A stretch of 64,000 nucleotides of DNA from Chloroflexota bacterium. Lineage in GTDB: Bacteria > Chloroflexota > Anaerolineae > Aggregatilineales > J027. Positions 36,023 through 45,814 of the stretch are shown in pieces. The stretch covers positions 1-64,000 of the forward strand of contig JACRBG010000058.1 in assembly GCA_016234595.1 (NCBI GenBank), given 5' to 3'. Each line of letters starts with the position of its first letter. The stretch's first letter is position 1. The position numbers were made by a program, and so were the translations under genes. The notes under the pieces were generated by a model, which did no database searches, had not been told where the DNA came from, and saw nothing but the letters and a program-made list of their open reading frames with translations.

Positions 36023-36943
36023 ATGCCGCTGCCCCATCATCCCATTATGGTTGACCAGATTTTAGCAGGTCTCCAAGTTGCCGAGCGTGAAAACGCCTTT
36101 TATATTGATGGCACACTTGGCGCTGGGGGTCATACCCATGCCATTTTGGAAACCCGCCCAGACAATTATGTGTTAGGGCTAGACCGTGACCCTGATGCAC
36201 TTAAGATCGCGGGTGAACGCCTAGTCAGCTTTGGCGATCGGGCTAAATTGGTTCATGCCAGCTATATCGAGATGGCTCAAGCAGCAGCGGCGTGGCCCCC
36301 CATAGACGGCATTTTGCTGGATTTGGGGGTGTCCTCGATGCAATTTGATCGGGCTGAACGGGGGTTTGCCTTTCGGTTGGAGGGGCCACTCGATATGCGT
36401 TTCGACCCCTCCTCGGGCACTATGACTGCTGCCGAATTGGTGAATTCGCTATCCGAAAAAGAATTGGCCGATTTATTTTTTCAGTATGGTGAAGAAAACG
36501 ACAGCCGCCGTATTGCCCGTCAAATTGTGGCGGCTAGGCCTCTCCATACCACCACCGAACTGGCGGATTTAATTGCCAATTCAATGCATGGCCCTCGTCC
36601 CAAAATTCATCCTGCCACCCGCGTTTTTCAGGCCCTGCGCATTGCCGTGAACGATGAATTAGGGGCAGTCGAAACCGTTTTGCCGATAGCCCTTAATTTG
36701 TTAAAGCCGAGGGGCAGGTTTGCAGTTTTAACCTTCCACAGCCTTGAAGATCGCATTGTCAAACAATATTTTAAGCAAGAAGCCACCGACTGTCTCTGTC
36801 CACCCCACCAACCCATTTGCACCTGTCAGCATCAAGCCAGTATCCGTCTGGTGACACGCAAACCTATTGAAGCTACCCTAGAAGAAATTGATCTCAACCC
36901 ACGTGCCCGCAGTGCCAAATTACGTATCATTGAGCGACTATAG
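36023..36943 (+). CDS. rsmH: 16S rRNA (cytosine-1402-N4) methyltransferase
   Basis: The 306-residue protein shows the RsmH (MraW) motifs: HHPIMVDQIL at the start, the SAM loop DGTLGAGGHT, LDLGVSSMQFD and AVLTFHSLEDRIVK near the end. It methylates C1402 of 16S rRNA. rsmH usually opens the dcw cell-division cluster with mraZ and ftsI; none of those genes is present here, so it is a displaced copy. The ATG at 36023 is preferred to a GTG 9 bp upstream. Confidence 0.94.
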   Translation: MPLPHHPIMVDQILAGLQVAERENAFYIDGTLGAGGHTHAILETRPDNYVLGLDRDPDALKIAGERLVSFGDRAKLVHASYIEMAQAAAAWPPIDGILLDLGVSSMQFDRAERGFAFRLEGPLDMRFDPSSGTMTAAELVNSLSEKELADLFFQYGEENDSRRIARQIVAARPLHTTTELADLIANSMHGPRPKIHPATRVFQALRIAVNDELGAVETVLPIALNLLKPRGRFAVLTFHSLEDRIVKQYFKQEATDCLCPPHQPICTCQHQASIRLVTRKPIEATLEEIDLNPRARSAKLRIIERL

Positions 36944-37079
36944 CCCCGGCCATTAAACCTTTTGAACCGAGTATCCTATTTTTGGGTATTTATAACATTA
37001 ATAGAACGTTTGAGCGAAGTTGCTTTCCGGTTTTATTCCACGTATACTACCCTTAATTCATTTCTGGGAGGTGGATACT

Positions 37080-37430
37080 ATGACTGACAAAGACCAGCGC
37101 CCTGAATGGCTGGAAGACATCGAAACATTTGCCAATGACCAGTTGGGTGAGGTCGAAGATGGTGCCGCCTGCAAACAAATCCACCCCATCATTGAACGCT
37201 GGTACGAACGCTTGATGGAAGGTGAACCCCCTGAGTCGCGGGATTCAGTGCTGCAAGCAATTGCCTGCCTAAGCACCGAAATATTCCTCGACATGCCGGA
37301 TCATTTGTTTGAGGCCTTTATGGAAGCCGACGACGAACAAATGGAGATCATCTATTGGATTCAAGAGGTCATGACCATCGGGCGGGCCTTCCAAATTTCA
37401 CTAGACAAAGGCGAGCTCGACGACCTCTAG
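37080..37430 (+). CDS. Acidic helical protein of unknown function
   Basis: The 116-residue protein is strongly acidic and mostly helical, without recognised motifs (for example IHPIIERWYERLMEGEPPE). GGGAGG lies 9 bp before the ATG at 37080; an earlier in-frame start at 37020 has no ribosome binding site. It is single and followed by a terminator hairpin. Function unknown. Confidence 0.7.
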   Translation: MTDKDQRPEWLEDIETFANDQLGEVEDGAACKQIHPIIERWYERLMEGEPPESRDSVLQAIACLSTEIFLDMPDHLFEAFMEADDEQMEIIYWIQEVMTIGRAFQISLDKGELDDL

Positions 37431-37451
37431 AAATCAATCAAACATCATGTT

Positions 37452-37487
37452 GTGAAGTGGCCCTTAGCATGGTCATGGGCCATTCAC
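37452..37487. terminator. Hairpin between convergent genes
   Basis: GTGAAGTGGCCC (37452-37463) pairs with GGGCCATTCAC (37477-37487) with one bulged base. It overlaps the stop codon of the convergent cyclase gene and lacks a clear T-tract. Confidence 0.45.
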
Positions 37488-39508
37488 GCTTGCGGACGAA
37501 ACTCATAAACTACCAATTCTTGAGCCTTACCCTTCAGTCGTACACTAATTTGCCGCGCCGGTTGCAGGCGCTCTGCTAAATAGATATACGTCCCCGGCCC
37601 AACCAAACAGGCCCCACCTTCGGCAACTCCACTTAAACGCGATGCCACATTTACTGTATCGCCAATCGGGGTATATTCCAGTCGCTGCTGTGAGCCAATA
37701 TTACCGACCACCGCAATCCCCGTATTGATACCAATGCCAAACTGCACTGGGGTTTTAAATTGCTGTTCAGCATTAATATCCTTGATGGCCTCCAACAATT
37801 CTAGTGCTGCTTGGGTGGCCTTCCACGCATGGTCATCTTGGAAATAGGGGGCATTCCAGAAGGCCATCAGGTTATCGCCAATATATTTGTTGATGGCCCC
37901 GCCATGCTTCAAAACAATTTCATTCATGCGCTCCAAAAATAAATTGAGCATACGGACGACTTCATGCGGGGGCAGACCTTCAGATAGGGTTGTGAAGCCG
38001 CGCACATCGGCAAACATAACCGTCATTTCGCGTTCTTCACCACCGAGTTCCAATTCGCCCCGATCATAGCTTTCTAGGATTTTTTGGGCGATGTCAGTGG
38101 AGACATAGCGGCTGAACAAATCGTTAATCTCAGCGCGGCGGCGTTCCTCAAATACATAATTCGAAATCACCGTGCCAACAAAAACCAGCACCAGCGTCAT
38201 GCCGGGGAAGAAAATCTCCAAAAGCCTGCCGTTGGTAAAAGCCAATCCCGCATAGATGAAAAATAGGAAGTAGGCCAATAACGCCGCCACAAGGGTCATA
38301 TACCAGCGTAAAAACGAAAACAGCATTCCTGCCATTAGGGCGAATAAGGCCACCACCATATATTCACTTCGGGTGGATTGGGGTACAGGAGGTACTTTCA
38401 ACCCAGCTGTCCGGGCTGCCTTGTCGTCAGATTGATAAATGGTCTCAATCACATTTGCATGAAATTCAACCCCGTACATGCGATCATTAGCAGGAGCAAT
38501 GGGCACCGGAAAGCGGTCAGGCAAAGCTGAAGCGTCCAATACACCCACTAACACAACCTTGTTAGCGAAATCTTCGGCTGGAACGCGCCCCTCAAGTACG
38601 TCAATATATGAATAAACCGGGTAGGTTGAGTTGGCCTCGTCAATATGGGATGGCTCACCAAAATAGTAGACCAACATGCGGGCAAAATTTTCGGCTGGCA
38701 ATTTGCGAACAACCGTGTATTCGGGACTAGCTGGGTCAATATAAAAACGCAGTTCCCCATCTTCATAACGCACTGAGGCATCATCTAAACGCTGATAACT
38801 CAAATAACTGGCAAGTCCTAAGGTTGGTATCTGTTCACCGTCAATGGTTTGAATAAATAGTGGCACATCCCGCAGCGACCCATCACGATCAAGATGAACC
38901 GTCACATGCCCTAGCCTTCCCGCTGCCTTGTCCAATGCGTCCGTCGGGTGGGAAATGAAGCTATAAGTTCCGACGGTTGAGGTCTGTTCCGTGTCAATCA
39001 GTTGGCCTCCCACAGCCGCCAAGATGACCTCCGTGCCTCGGCAAGTACCCAAAGGCGTAGGCTGGCACGCCTCATTCATAGCATCCACCAACGCCGCATC
39101 TTCAGCAGTATCCTCAGAAGCCACATCAAAAAAGAGGTCGAATGTTACAACACGGGCATCTGCCTGAGCCAGAAATTGAATAAGTTGGGCATGTTTCGCA
39201 CGATTCCAATCAGCGGGTGAACGCCCCAGTGCTGCTAGCGATTTATCATCCACAGCAATAATCACGATATTGCCGCTCGTCGGAGCAGATGAGTAAAGAT
39301 TATCTTTGAGGCTGAGGCGTATATCCAAAAACCAATCCCGATAGAGGGCAAAACTCACCATCAAGGCCACAACTATTCCAATCAACACCCCACGTAATAG
39401 TCGTCGGGCCGGATGTTGAGCGGTTAAGATGCGGCGCGAGACAAAACGCTGCCAATTGCTTTGAAATTTGCGCGGGCGGTCTGATGTTGTCGGGGCTGGG
39501 GTCGCCAT
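37484..39508 (-). CDS. CHASE2 sensor adenylate/guanylate cyclase
   Basis: The 674-residue protein has a transmembrane helix (about 40-60), a large extracytoplasmic CHASE2 domain (about 65-385, with VIIAVDDKSLAALGR and the ANDRMYGVEFHANVI end), three further transmembrane helices (about 390-460) and a C-terminal class III cyclase domain. The cyclase keeps the first metal Asp in MFADVRGFTTLSE, the second in NKYIGDNLMAFWN, and the transition-state region EYTPIGDTVNVASRL. It should make cAMP (or cGMP) in response to an external signal. Start ATG at 39508. This architecture is frequent in cyanobacteria and Chloroflexota. Confidence 0.9.
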   Translation of the reverse strand: MATPAPTTSDRPRKFQSNWQRFVSRRILTAQHPARRLLRGVLIGIVVALMVSFALYRDWFLDIRLSLKDNLYSSAPTSGNIVIIAVDDKSLAALGRSPADWNRAKHAQLIQFLAQADARVVTFDLFFDVASEDTAEDAALVDAMNEACQPTPLGTCRGTEVILAAVGGQLIDTEQTSTVGTYSFISHPTDALDKAAGRLGHVTVHLDRDGSLRDVPLFIQTIDGEQIPTLGLASYLSYQRLDDASVRYEDGELRFYIDPASPEYTVVRKLPAENFARMLVYYFGEPSHIDEANSTYPVYSYIDVLEGRVPAEDFANKVVLVGVLDASALPDRFPVPIAPANDRMYGVEFHANVIETIYQSDDKAARTAGLKVPPVPQSTRSEYMVVALFALMAGMLFSFLRWYMTLVAALLAYFLFFIYAGLAFTNGRLLEIFFPGMTLVLVFVGTVISNYVFEERRRAEINDLFSRYVSTDIAQKILESYDRGELELGGEEREMTVMFADVRGFTTLSEGLPPHEVVRMLNLFLERMNEIVLKHGGAINKYIGDNLMAFWNAPYFQDDHAWKATQAALELLEAIKDINAEQQFKTPVQFGIGINTGIAVVGNIGSQQRLEYTPIGDTVNVASRLSGVAEGGACLVGPGTYIYLAERLQPARQISVRLKGKAQELVVYEFRPQA

Positions 39509-39529
39509 AGCTGCACTCCACTAGCGTGA

Positions 39530-40387
39530 TTAGGACTGGTCTAAGCCTACAATATCCGCTGTAACTGTGCCAGCATGGTGATTTACAGGGGTTCGGCCTG
39601 CCCCCACCTGCCATTCTAAAGCTGCTTGGAGAGCCAATTGGAGATAGGTATGGGCCAAACGCACCGATTGTTCGGCACTTATACCTTTTGCCAAATTCGC
39701 TGCAATGGCTGACGCAAAAGTGCAGCCTACCCCATGCGGATTTTCGATTGGCAGGCGAGGAGCATCTAATTCAATAAACTGCCGTCCATCAAAAACCAAA
39801 TCTATAATATGGTCGCCTTGCAAATGCCCCCCTTTGACGACCACTACCTGTGGGCCGAGTGCCTTCAATTGACGGGCCAGTTCATGCAAATCGGCGGGGG
39901 TATGGATAGATTCAACCGACAGCCCCACCAGTCGGGCCGCCTCATCCAAATTGGGCGTGATCACCGTTGCCAGTGGGAATAATTGCTCTCGATAGGCCTT
40001 TAATGTTTCGGGCGAAACAATTAAATCCCCCCGCCCATTGACCAACACGGGGTCTACCACTAATGGAACAGGGCCATATGCCCCGATTTTTTCTGTGACC
40101 AACCCCACGACTTCCGCACGACCAAGCAACCCTGTTTTGACGCTATACGTACCAATATCTATCAAAACAGCATCTATTTGCGCCTGAATAAATTCAACAG
40201 GCAAGGCAAATATTTGGTGAACACCAATGGTATTTTGTGCCGTTACAACGGTCAAAGCGGTAGTTCCAAAGACACCATGCGCCTCATAGGTTTTTAAGTC
40301 AGCTTGGATTCCAGCGCTCCCACCTGAATCCGAGCCACCAATACTCAGCACACGTGGGGGCAGGTTGCGTGATTTTTGGGTTGTCAT
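39530..40387 (-). CDS. thiD: Hydroxymethylpyrimidine/phosphomethylpyrimidine kinase
   Basis: The 285-residue ribokinase-fold enzyme has GGSDSGGSAGIQADLKT (substrate loop), VDPVLVNGRGD, VVVKGGHLQG and the anion-hole motif NPHGVGCTFASAIAANLA. It phosphorylates HMP and HMP-P in thiamine synthesis. The canonical GTGCTLS loop reads GVGCTFA. Start at 40387 (MTTQKS); longer starts run through the divergent promoter region. No other thiamine gene is in the window, so a salvage role is likely. Confidence 0.92.
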   Translation of the reverse strand: MTTQKSRNLPPRVLSIGGSDSGGSAGIQADLKTYEAHGVFGTTALTVVTAQNTIGVHQIFALPVEFIQAQIDAVLIDIGTYSVKTGLLGRAEVVGLVTEKIGAYGPVPLVVDPVLVNGRGDLIVSPETLKAYREQLFPLATVITPNLDEAARLVGLSVESIHTPADLHELARQLKALGPQVVVVKGGHLQGDHIIDLVFDGRQFIELDAPRLPIENPHGVGCTFASAIAANLAKGISAEQSVRLAHTYLQLALQAALEWQVGAGRTPVNHHAGTVTADIVGLDQS

Positions 40388-40403
40388 AAAATGTTCAGCA
40401 GGG

Positions 40404-40432
40404 TTGACCTGTTTTCCCTTTCCTACTATAGT
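40404..40432 (+). promoter_or_regulatory. Promoter of the FHA gene
   Basis: TTGACC (40404-40409) and TATAGT (40427-40432) are 17 bp apart, 47 bp upstream of the FHA start, which also has an AGGAGG ribosome binding site. Confidence 0.75.
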
Positions 40433-40479
40433 TACTGCGTTATCATCCACCTGCGTACTTCTGTGTAGGAGGCATTTAT

Positions 40480-41148
40480 ATGCAAAGCGGCGGCAGCTTT
40501 CGCCTGATTGTTCGCCGGGGGCCACAACCGAATCAGGTCTATGAACTAATCAAAGACATTAGCACCTTGGGTCGTGACATTACCAACGATATTACCATTA
40601 ACGACCCCGAAGTAAGCCGTCACCATTGCCGATTTACACGTGGCGGCGGCGGCTATACGATCGAAGACCTCGGCTCAACCAACGGCACGTTTGTCAATGG
40701 TCAGCGTTTAACGGGCGCGCGACCCTTATCTAGTGGCGATATTGTAGGGCTTGGCGAAACCGTTATTCTCGCCTACGAAGCTACTTCAATGGCGCCAGCA
40801 GGTGGGGGCTATGCTGAACCGCCAGCCCAAGCCACCATGGTTGGCCCCAGTGCTGCCCCTGCCCAAGCGGGCGGTTATTACGATCCTTATGCAGCCCAAG
40901 CGCCCGGTTATGCCGCCGCGCCGCCTGCCCCACCACCAGCCTATAATTATCAAGACGAGCCCATGCAGGGCGGTGGTGCTGGACGTTGGCTATTTTTGGC
41001 CTGCGGATGTTTCTTGGTTCTATGCATCATTTCAAGCGTTATAGGGATCATTGTCGTGGATGCCACCTGTGCATGGGATGATATACCTGTGCTTTCCAAT
41101 GTGGTAGATGCACTCGGTTTCCAAGTGGATTCTAGCAGTTGCAGTTAG
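40480..41148 (+). CDS. FHA-domain membrane-anchored protein
   Basis: The 222-residue protein has an N-terminal FHA domain (about 7-105) with the phosphothreonine-binding residues in STLGRDITND, EVSRHHCRF and LGSTNGTFVNG. A Pro/Ala/Tyr/Gly-rich linker (about 108-165) and one transmembrane helix (about 170-195) follow, then a short outer segment with Cys residues. FHA domains read Thr-phosphorylated partners, so a partner of the Ser/Thr kinase at 47860 is plausible. That link is inference. Confidence 0.85.
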   Translation: MQSGGSFRLIVRRGPQPNQVYELIKDISTLGRDITNDITINDPEVSRHHCRFTRGGGGYTIEDLGSTNGTFVNGQRLTGARPLSSGDIVGLGETVILAYEATSMAPAGGGYAEPPAQATMVGPSAAPAQAGGYYDPYAAQAPGYAAAPPAPPPAYNYQDEPMQGGGAGRWLFLACGCFLVLCIISSVIGIIVVDATCAWDDIPVLSNVVDALGFQVDSSSCS

Positions 41149-41199
41149 TGGCATTGCCACCTTTTAGACCAATCCCCCCGCTTTGCAAATAGTCACAAG

Positions 41200-41226
41200 A
41201 TGGGGCAGTCATTGTTACTGCCCCAT
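41200..41226. terminator. Bidirectional terminator
   Basis: ATGGGGCAGT (41200-41209) pairs perfectly with ACTGCCCCAT (41217-41226) around a 7-nt loop, between convergent FHA and phosphatase genes. A smaller hairpin GTGGC-ATT-GCCAC with CTTTTA lies at the FHA stop. Confidence 0.75.
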
Positions 41227-41240
41227 TTAGATTTATGCTG

Positions 41241-42512
41241 CTACTTTTCACCCAAATAGCGCACCACCACCAATGTTAAATCGTCCAATACAGGTGCATT
41301 CCCTACAAAGGCAGTCACCGCCGCCAATATCGCGTTCTTGATATGGGCTGCTGTGCCATCCGCGTTTTGTATCACAATTTCAGCCAAGCGGGCATCGCCA
41401 AATGGCTCTTGATAGAGATTTTCGGCCTCAGTTAACCCATCGGTATAAAACACGACCACATCCCCCGGCGTCAATTGATATTCATCAATCCGAGTTGGTA
41501 GGTCATCAAACCAACCAAGTGGACGCCCCCCACGCGGCAGCCATTCGGTTTGTTGGGTATTAGCCCGATATAGCAGGGGTAAATTATGGCCCGCATTGAC
41601 TCCATATAAGCCGCCATCGAGATCAAAAATGGCATAATAAATGGTGACAAAAATACCCCCGGTAGCATCTTGAATCAACAGCCGATTAGTCGAAATCAGA
41701 GTTTCATCTGGGGATTGATGGGAAAAAGCATTGCCGCGCAACAAACTCCGGGCCACCGCCATAAAAATCGCCGCCGGAGCGCCCTTGTCCGCTACATCCG
41801 CCACGACAACGCCCATACGGTGTTCATCCAACAAAAAACAGTCATAAAAATCACCCGCCACTTCACGCGCCGCATACCAATCGAAGGCGACTTCATAACC
41901 AGCAAGTGTTTTGACGCGGCGTGGCAAAAGGCCCTGTTGAATATTGCGCGCCATTTCCAATTCACGCTGCATCCGGCCTTTTTCGACCGCAACCTGATAT
42001 AAGCGGGCATTCTCAATCGCAATTCCTGCTTGGCTGGCAAAAGCCGCCAATAGGTCGCGGTGGCCTTCATTAAACATGCCCGCCATAATGCGGTTATCCA
42101 CGTAAATCAGACCCGTCATTTGGTCGCGCACCATGATAGGCACACACAAAATCGAGCGCAGGCCTTTGGTGATGACACTCTCGCCCCCCATAAATCGTTT
42201 ATCATAAAGGGCGTTGCTGGTTAAGATAGGTTCTTGTGTCCCCATCATCTGGTTAATTACAGTGGTACTGACTTCAAAGGCGGGAGTCTCCAAATCTTGC
42301 CGATTCATGCCACGCGCCACTTCAAAATGAAGTTTTCCGGTCTGCTCATCCATCAACATCAAAAAACCACGTTCGGCCCGGGTAACTTCAATGGCGCGAT
42401 CAATGACATAGTCCAAGACTGGCCCTAGTTCAAGGCTAGAATTGAGATAACGGGTGACTTCATATAAGAGTTGGAGATATTCCGGTTCAACAGAGAAATG
42501 GCTATCCGTCAT
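41241..42512 (-). CDS. GAF-PP2C (SpoIIE-like) protein phosphatase
   Basis: The 423-residue protein has a GAF domain (about 20-180, containing RAERGFLMLMDEQTG and GIAIENARLYQVA), a coiled linker with QRELEMARNIQQGLLP, and a SpoIIE-type PP2C phosphatase domain (about 210-420). That domain has the metal-binding Asp residues in AREVAGDFYD, VVVADVADKG and DVVVFYTDGLTEA. Such proteins typically dephosphorylate anti-sigma antagonists, with activity set by a ligand of the GAF domain. No STAS antagonist is encoded beside it. Confidence 0.9.
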   Translation of the reverse strand: MTDSHFSVEPEYLQLLYEVTRYLNSSLELGPVLDYVIDRAIEVTRAERGFLMLMDEQTGKLHFEVARGMNRQDLETPAFEVSTTVINQMMGTQEPILTSNALYDKRFMGGESVITKGLRSILCVPIMVRDQMTGLIYVDNRIMAGMFNEGHRDLLAAFASQAGIAIENARLYQVAVEKGRMQRELEMARNIQQGLLPRRVKTLAGYEVAFDWYAAREVAGDFYDCFLLDEHRMGVVVADVADKGAPAAIFMAVARSLLRGNAFSHQSPDETLISTNRLLIQDATGGIFVTIYYAIFDLDGGLYGVNAGHNLPLLYRANTQQTEWLPRGGRPLGWFDDLPTRIDEYQLTPGDVVVFYTDGLTEAENLYQEPFGDARLAEIVIQNADGTAAHIKNAILAAVTAFVGNAPVLDDLTLVVVRYLGEK

Positions 42513-42595
42513 TCATTCTCATCCATAAAAAATATTTAAGAGGATAACAACATATATCTCAATATTAGAGGTTTATGGCAAGAATGCAACTAATA

Positions 42596-42618
42596 GGGCG
42601 GCTCAGTGAAGACCGCCC
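42596..42618 (-). terminator. Hairpin after the ABC permease gene
   Basis: GGGCGG (42596-42601) pairs with CCGCCC (42613-42618). In minus orientation it follows the permease stop by 12 bp, with a weak T-rich tail. Confidence 0.5.
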
Positions 42619-42629
42619 CATTAAAAATC

Positions 42630-45086
42630 TTATTCAACGTAACGGAGTGTTGAAGGAATATCCATGCGTAGCATCCGGCGGATACTCAAAATTGGCGTCA
42701 AGGCGACCACCAACACACCCAGCACAATTGAAATTAAAATCGTCGTAGGGGACAGCACGATAATTAAATTGATGTCTTCTAACTGATCCTCCACCCGCGC
42801 TGCTAAAAATTGCTGTAACAACAGCCAGCCGGCCAAAATGCCAAGGAGAGTTCCGAAGATGCCCACGAGGATGTTTTCGACAATCTGCATCCGTGTGACC
42901 GTCCGAACGGGTAAACCAAATGCAAACATGGTGGCAATCTCGCGCACTCGTTCATCCACATTGATACTGGTCGAATTAAAGGCAATGAGGAATGCCATGA
43001 ACAAGACCACGACCTGTACGATCCGTAGAAACACCGCGAATATCTTCAAAATCTCATCAAAGGCGTCGGTGTATTCCGTGATACCCACCACCGACGACAC
43101 TCCCGGTTGCGAAAACAAGGCGCGTTTGATGTCATTAGTGTTAGCGTAGGTGCTTGGCGTCACCACCAATAAATTCGTTTGGCCTTCCAAGCCCATCATG
43201 CTGGCGCTGCTCATATCCATATAATTAAGGGAGCGCATGGGGTTATTGTGAATCGCGGCCACCTTAACTTCGCTGGTTATCATCCGGAACGAAAAGGTGT
43301 CTTCCCGTAATGGATGTTCCAAGGTAATAGTGTCACCCACCTTTACCCCAAGATCTTTAGCGGCTTTTTCCGAAAGTACAATACCCGGCTGCCCTGCCTT
43401 GAGGTTTCCTTCGACAAAAGTAGGTTTCCAAATCGGGCTATCCATCGAAACCAACTCCAACATGGTCTCAATTTCAGTATCACCCTGTTTTAGTGTCCCC
43501 CCCAACATCAAACGCGGCTCGACCTGCGCCAATAATGGATCACCATCAGCCGTTTTTAGTGTATCTAGGGCTTGGATATTGGGTGTCTCTATTGGATAGA
43601 AGAAATTGAGATTGACCTGTACCCGATTGCCACCCTCGTCCAAAAGCGCTTCCTTAGCCCGATCCATCGTAGCGACAAAGGTATCCAAAAAACCTACAAA
43701 CATGGTCATCAACGTAATGGCGACAGCCACCCCCAAAATCGTCAGTGTGGTTCGCCACGGCGCTCGCAGGATATTGCGGAACGGCATTCGCGCAAAACTC
43801 TGGCCGGGGATGGGTAAATAATTCAACAGCTTAGTCAAGCCACCACCCTTTGCCACCAGTGTCCCTGACTGTATAGCATCAATTGGGTTGACTCGTACAG
43901 CCCGCCATGTCGGGATCAGTGTCGCTACAAACGGGAGCAAAAAGCCGACCAGTGCCGCTTTTAGGAAAGTCGCCATATCGAGCTTGATAATCCAATAGGG
44001 CAATGGGGCTAAGTCTTTGACATACCCCCCAAAGATATTGCTCAAAAGAGCACCGAAACCCAAACCAAAAACCATACCCGCGACGGCAATCTGTAAACCC
44101 ACCAGCAAAGGCCGAAACGCGATCCAAAAACGCGGCACGCCCAAAGCCATCCCAATACCAATTTGCCGCCGTTGCGCTTCCACCATACGCCCTGCTAGGT
44201 TAAACGCGCCCATTGCTGCACCAATCAAGAACAAATAAGCAATGATGTTCCACGTTACCTGATCGTTTTTGGCGTCGGAATAGGCCAGTTTATAGATGTT
44301 ATCCTCTTGGCGGGTGTTCATCTCAAAACCCGTATCGGGAAACTGCTGGGCCATACGTTGTTGAATTTCGGCTTGCACGATTTTCCCGTCCACCGAGCCA
44401 TCAAGCGTCATGACCACGCTATTTACCAAGCCTTCTCGTCCCGCAATACCTTGCACCGTTTCCAGTGGCATAAACAGCACGGCGTAGCTGGCCTCACCCA
44501 AAAATACCCCTTCGGCGGGAATGATGTAAAAATATTCGGGCGATTGTCCCGACCCAACAAAATCAAGGGGAATATCGCCGCTGATATGTAGAGCATCCCC
44601 CGGTTTCAGGCCATAGTGCTTGGCAAATTTGTATTCGACCATTACCACATTTTTGCCCGTATCGGCTTCTATCAAATCGCGCCCTTGATTGACATACAGT
44701 TGGTTGATGTGTGGCCCATTCGCGGCAACATCCACCCCAACAATCTCACCTTGTACCAAGATGGTCTCATCGGCTTGCGAAGCATCTACCTGCGTAGCGA
44801 TGATGAGGCGTGTTTCGATGCCCTTCACGCCTTGGGTATCTTGCAGCGCATTCAATAATGCCTCTTTTTCCAGATAGCTCCCATCCGTCAAAGTCATCCG
44901 CAAATCGTAGCTATTGAGACGACCGTAGCTCTCATTCAGTGAATTGATACGCCACTTTTTCTGTCCCCCAAACCCACTAAAAATCCCCGTCCCCAAGGCG
45001 ATAATAATGCCAATCGCCACAACCTGTAACCAGCGGGCCTTAAGGTCACGCCATGACCAACGTAGCCAGAATTGAACTTGTTTCAT
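42630..45086 (-). CDS. FtsX/MacB-type ABC transporter permease
   Basis: The 818-residue protein has an N-terminal transmembrane helix (about 18-38), a periplasmic MacB_PCD-like domain, and a first FtsX core of about three helices (280-400) with RQIGIGMALGVPRFWI. A second helix (about 440) and outer domain follow, and a final FtsX core (about 680-810) with VREIATMFAFGLPVRTV. It is the double-length form of the LolC/MacB permease family, which moves lipids, peptides or lipoproteins by mechanotransmission. Its ATPase gene lies 20 bp upstream. Substrate unknown. Confidence 0.88.
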   Translation of the reverse strand: MKQVQFWLRWSWRDLKARWLQVVAIGIIIALGTGIFSGFGGQKKWRINSLNESYGRLNSYDLRMTLTDGSYLEKEALLNALQDTQGVKGIETRLIIATQVDASQADETILVQGEIVGVDVAANGPHINQLYVNQGRDLIEADTGKNVVMVEYKFAKHYGLKPGDALHISGDIPLDFVGSGQSPEYFYIIPAEGVFLGEASYAVLFMPLETVQGIAGREGLVNSVVMTLDGSVDGKIVQAEIQQRMAQQFPDTGFEMNTRQEDNIYKLAYSDAKNDQVTWNIIAYLFLIGAAMGAFNLAGRMVEAQRRQIGIGMALGVPRFWIAFRPLLVGLQIAVAGMVFGLGFGALLSNIFGGYVKDLAPLPYWIIKLDMATFLKAALVGFLLPFVATLIPTWRAVRVNPIDAIQSGTLVAKGGGLTKLLNYLPIPGQSFARMPFRNILRAPWRTTLTILGVAVAITLMTMFVGFLDTFVATMDRAKEALLDEGGNRVQVNLNFFYPIETPNIQALDTLKTADGDPLLAQVEPRLMLGGTLKQGDTEIETMLELVSMDSPIWKPTFVEGNLKAGQPGIVLSEKAAKDLGVKVGDTITLEHPLREDTFSFRMITSEVKVAAIHNNPMRSLNYMDMSSASMMGLEGQTNLLVVTPSTYANTNDIKRALFSQPGVSSVVGITEYTDAFDEILKIFAVFLRIVQVVVLFMAFLIAFNSTSINVDERVREIATMFAFGLPVRTVTRMQIVENILVGIFGTLLGILAGWLLLQQFLAARVEDQLEDINLIIVLSPTTILISIVLGVLVVALTPILSIRRMLRMDIPSTLRYVE

Positions 45087-45106
45087 ACGTATCCAACTCC
45101 CCTTTT

Positions 45107-45814
45107 TTACCAGTGCAGGTCGCTGATGGCGGCTTTACCACCCTGTGGCAGACCATCCCGTACAATTTGGCCGCTGCTGAGTTCAATCACCCGATCCGCC
45201 ACACGCGAAATTTCACGGTTATGGGTCACAACCAGTACGGTCTTGCCGTTGAGGGCTTGTTCTTCCAATAACTGCAAAATCTGGATGCCGGTCCTAAAAT
45301 CCAGTTCACCGGTGGGTTCATCCGCCAAAAGAACGGGATTACCCATTGCCAGAGCCCGTGCAATGGCGACACGTTGCTGCTCTCCACCCGAAAGTTCGTG
45401 CGGAAAATGGCGTACCCGCTCCCCTAACCCAACCTGTGTCAAAACCTGTTGAGCGGCACCATTTTTAGGATGGTGATTCCCACGCATGTCCACCGCGAAC
45501 TGAACATTTTCGAGGGCGGTCAGGCTAGGAAACAAATTGAACGCTTGGAAAATGAAGCCGATGGTTTCGCGTCTAAATTTGAAATGGTCTGTCCGACTGG
45601 CGGATGTGATGTCAATGCCATTGATGCAAATCTTGCCGCTCGACGGAGTATCAAGGGCGCTTAGCATATTCAGCAACGTTGTCTTGCCACTACCTGATGG
45701 GCCTAATATGACAACAAATTCACCCTTGTTGATCTGCAATGAGACATCTTGGAGGGCCGTAACGGTCACAGCCCCCATCTGGAAATGTTTGGATACATGG
45801 TCAAGTGTAATCAA
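45107..45814 (-). CDS. LolD/MacB-type ABC transporter ATP-binding protein
   Basis: The protein of about 235 residues has Walker A GPSGSGKTT, Q-loop in GFIFQAFNLFPSLT, signature LSGGEQQRVAIARAL, Walker B VLLADEPTGELD and an H-loop VVTHNREIS. This is the FtsE/LolD/MacB subgroup. The start is most likely TTG at 45814, because AAGGAGG lies just upstream of it. An in-frame ATG at 45838 would be upstream of that ribosome binding site and has none of its own. It pairs with the FtsX-type permease that follows. Confidence 0.9.
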   Translation of the reverse strand: MITLDHVSKHFQMGAVTVTALQDVSLQINKGEFVVILGPSGSGKTTLLNMLSALDTPSSGKICINGIDITSASRTDHFKFRRETIGFIFQAFNLFPSLTALENVQFAVDMRGNHHPKNGAAQQVLTQVGLGERVRHFPHELSGGEQQRVAIARALAMGNPVLLADEPTGELDFRTGIQILQLLEEQALNGKTVLVVTHNREISRVADRVIELSSGQIVRDGLPQGGKAAISDLHW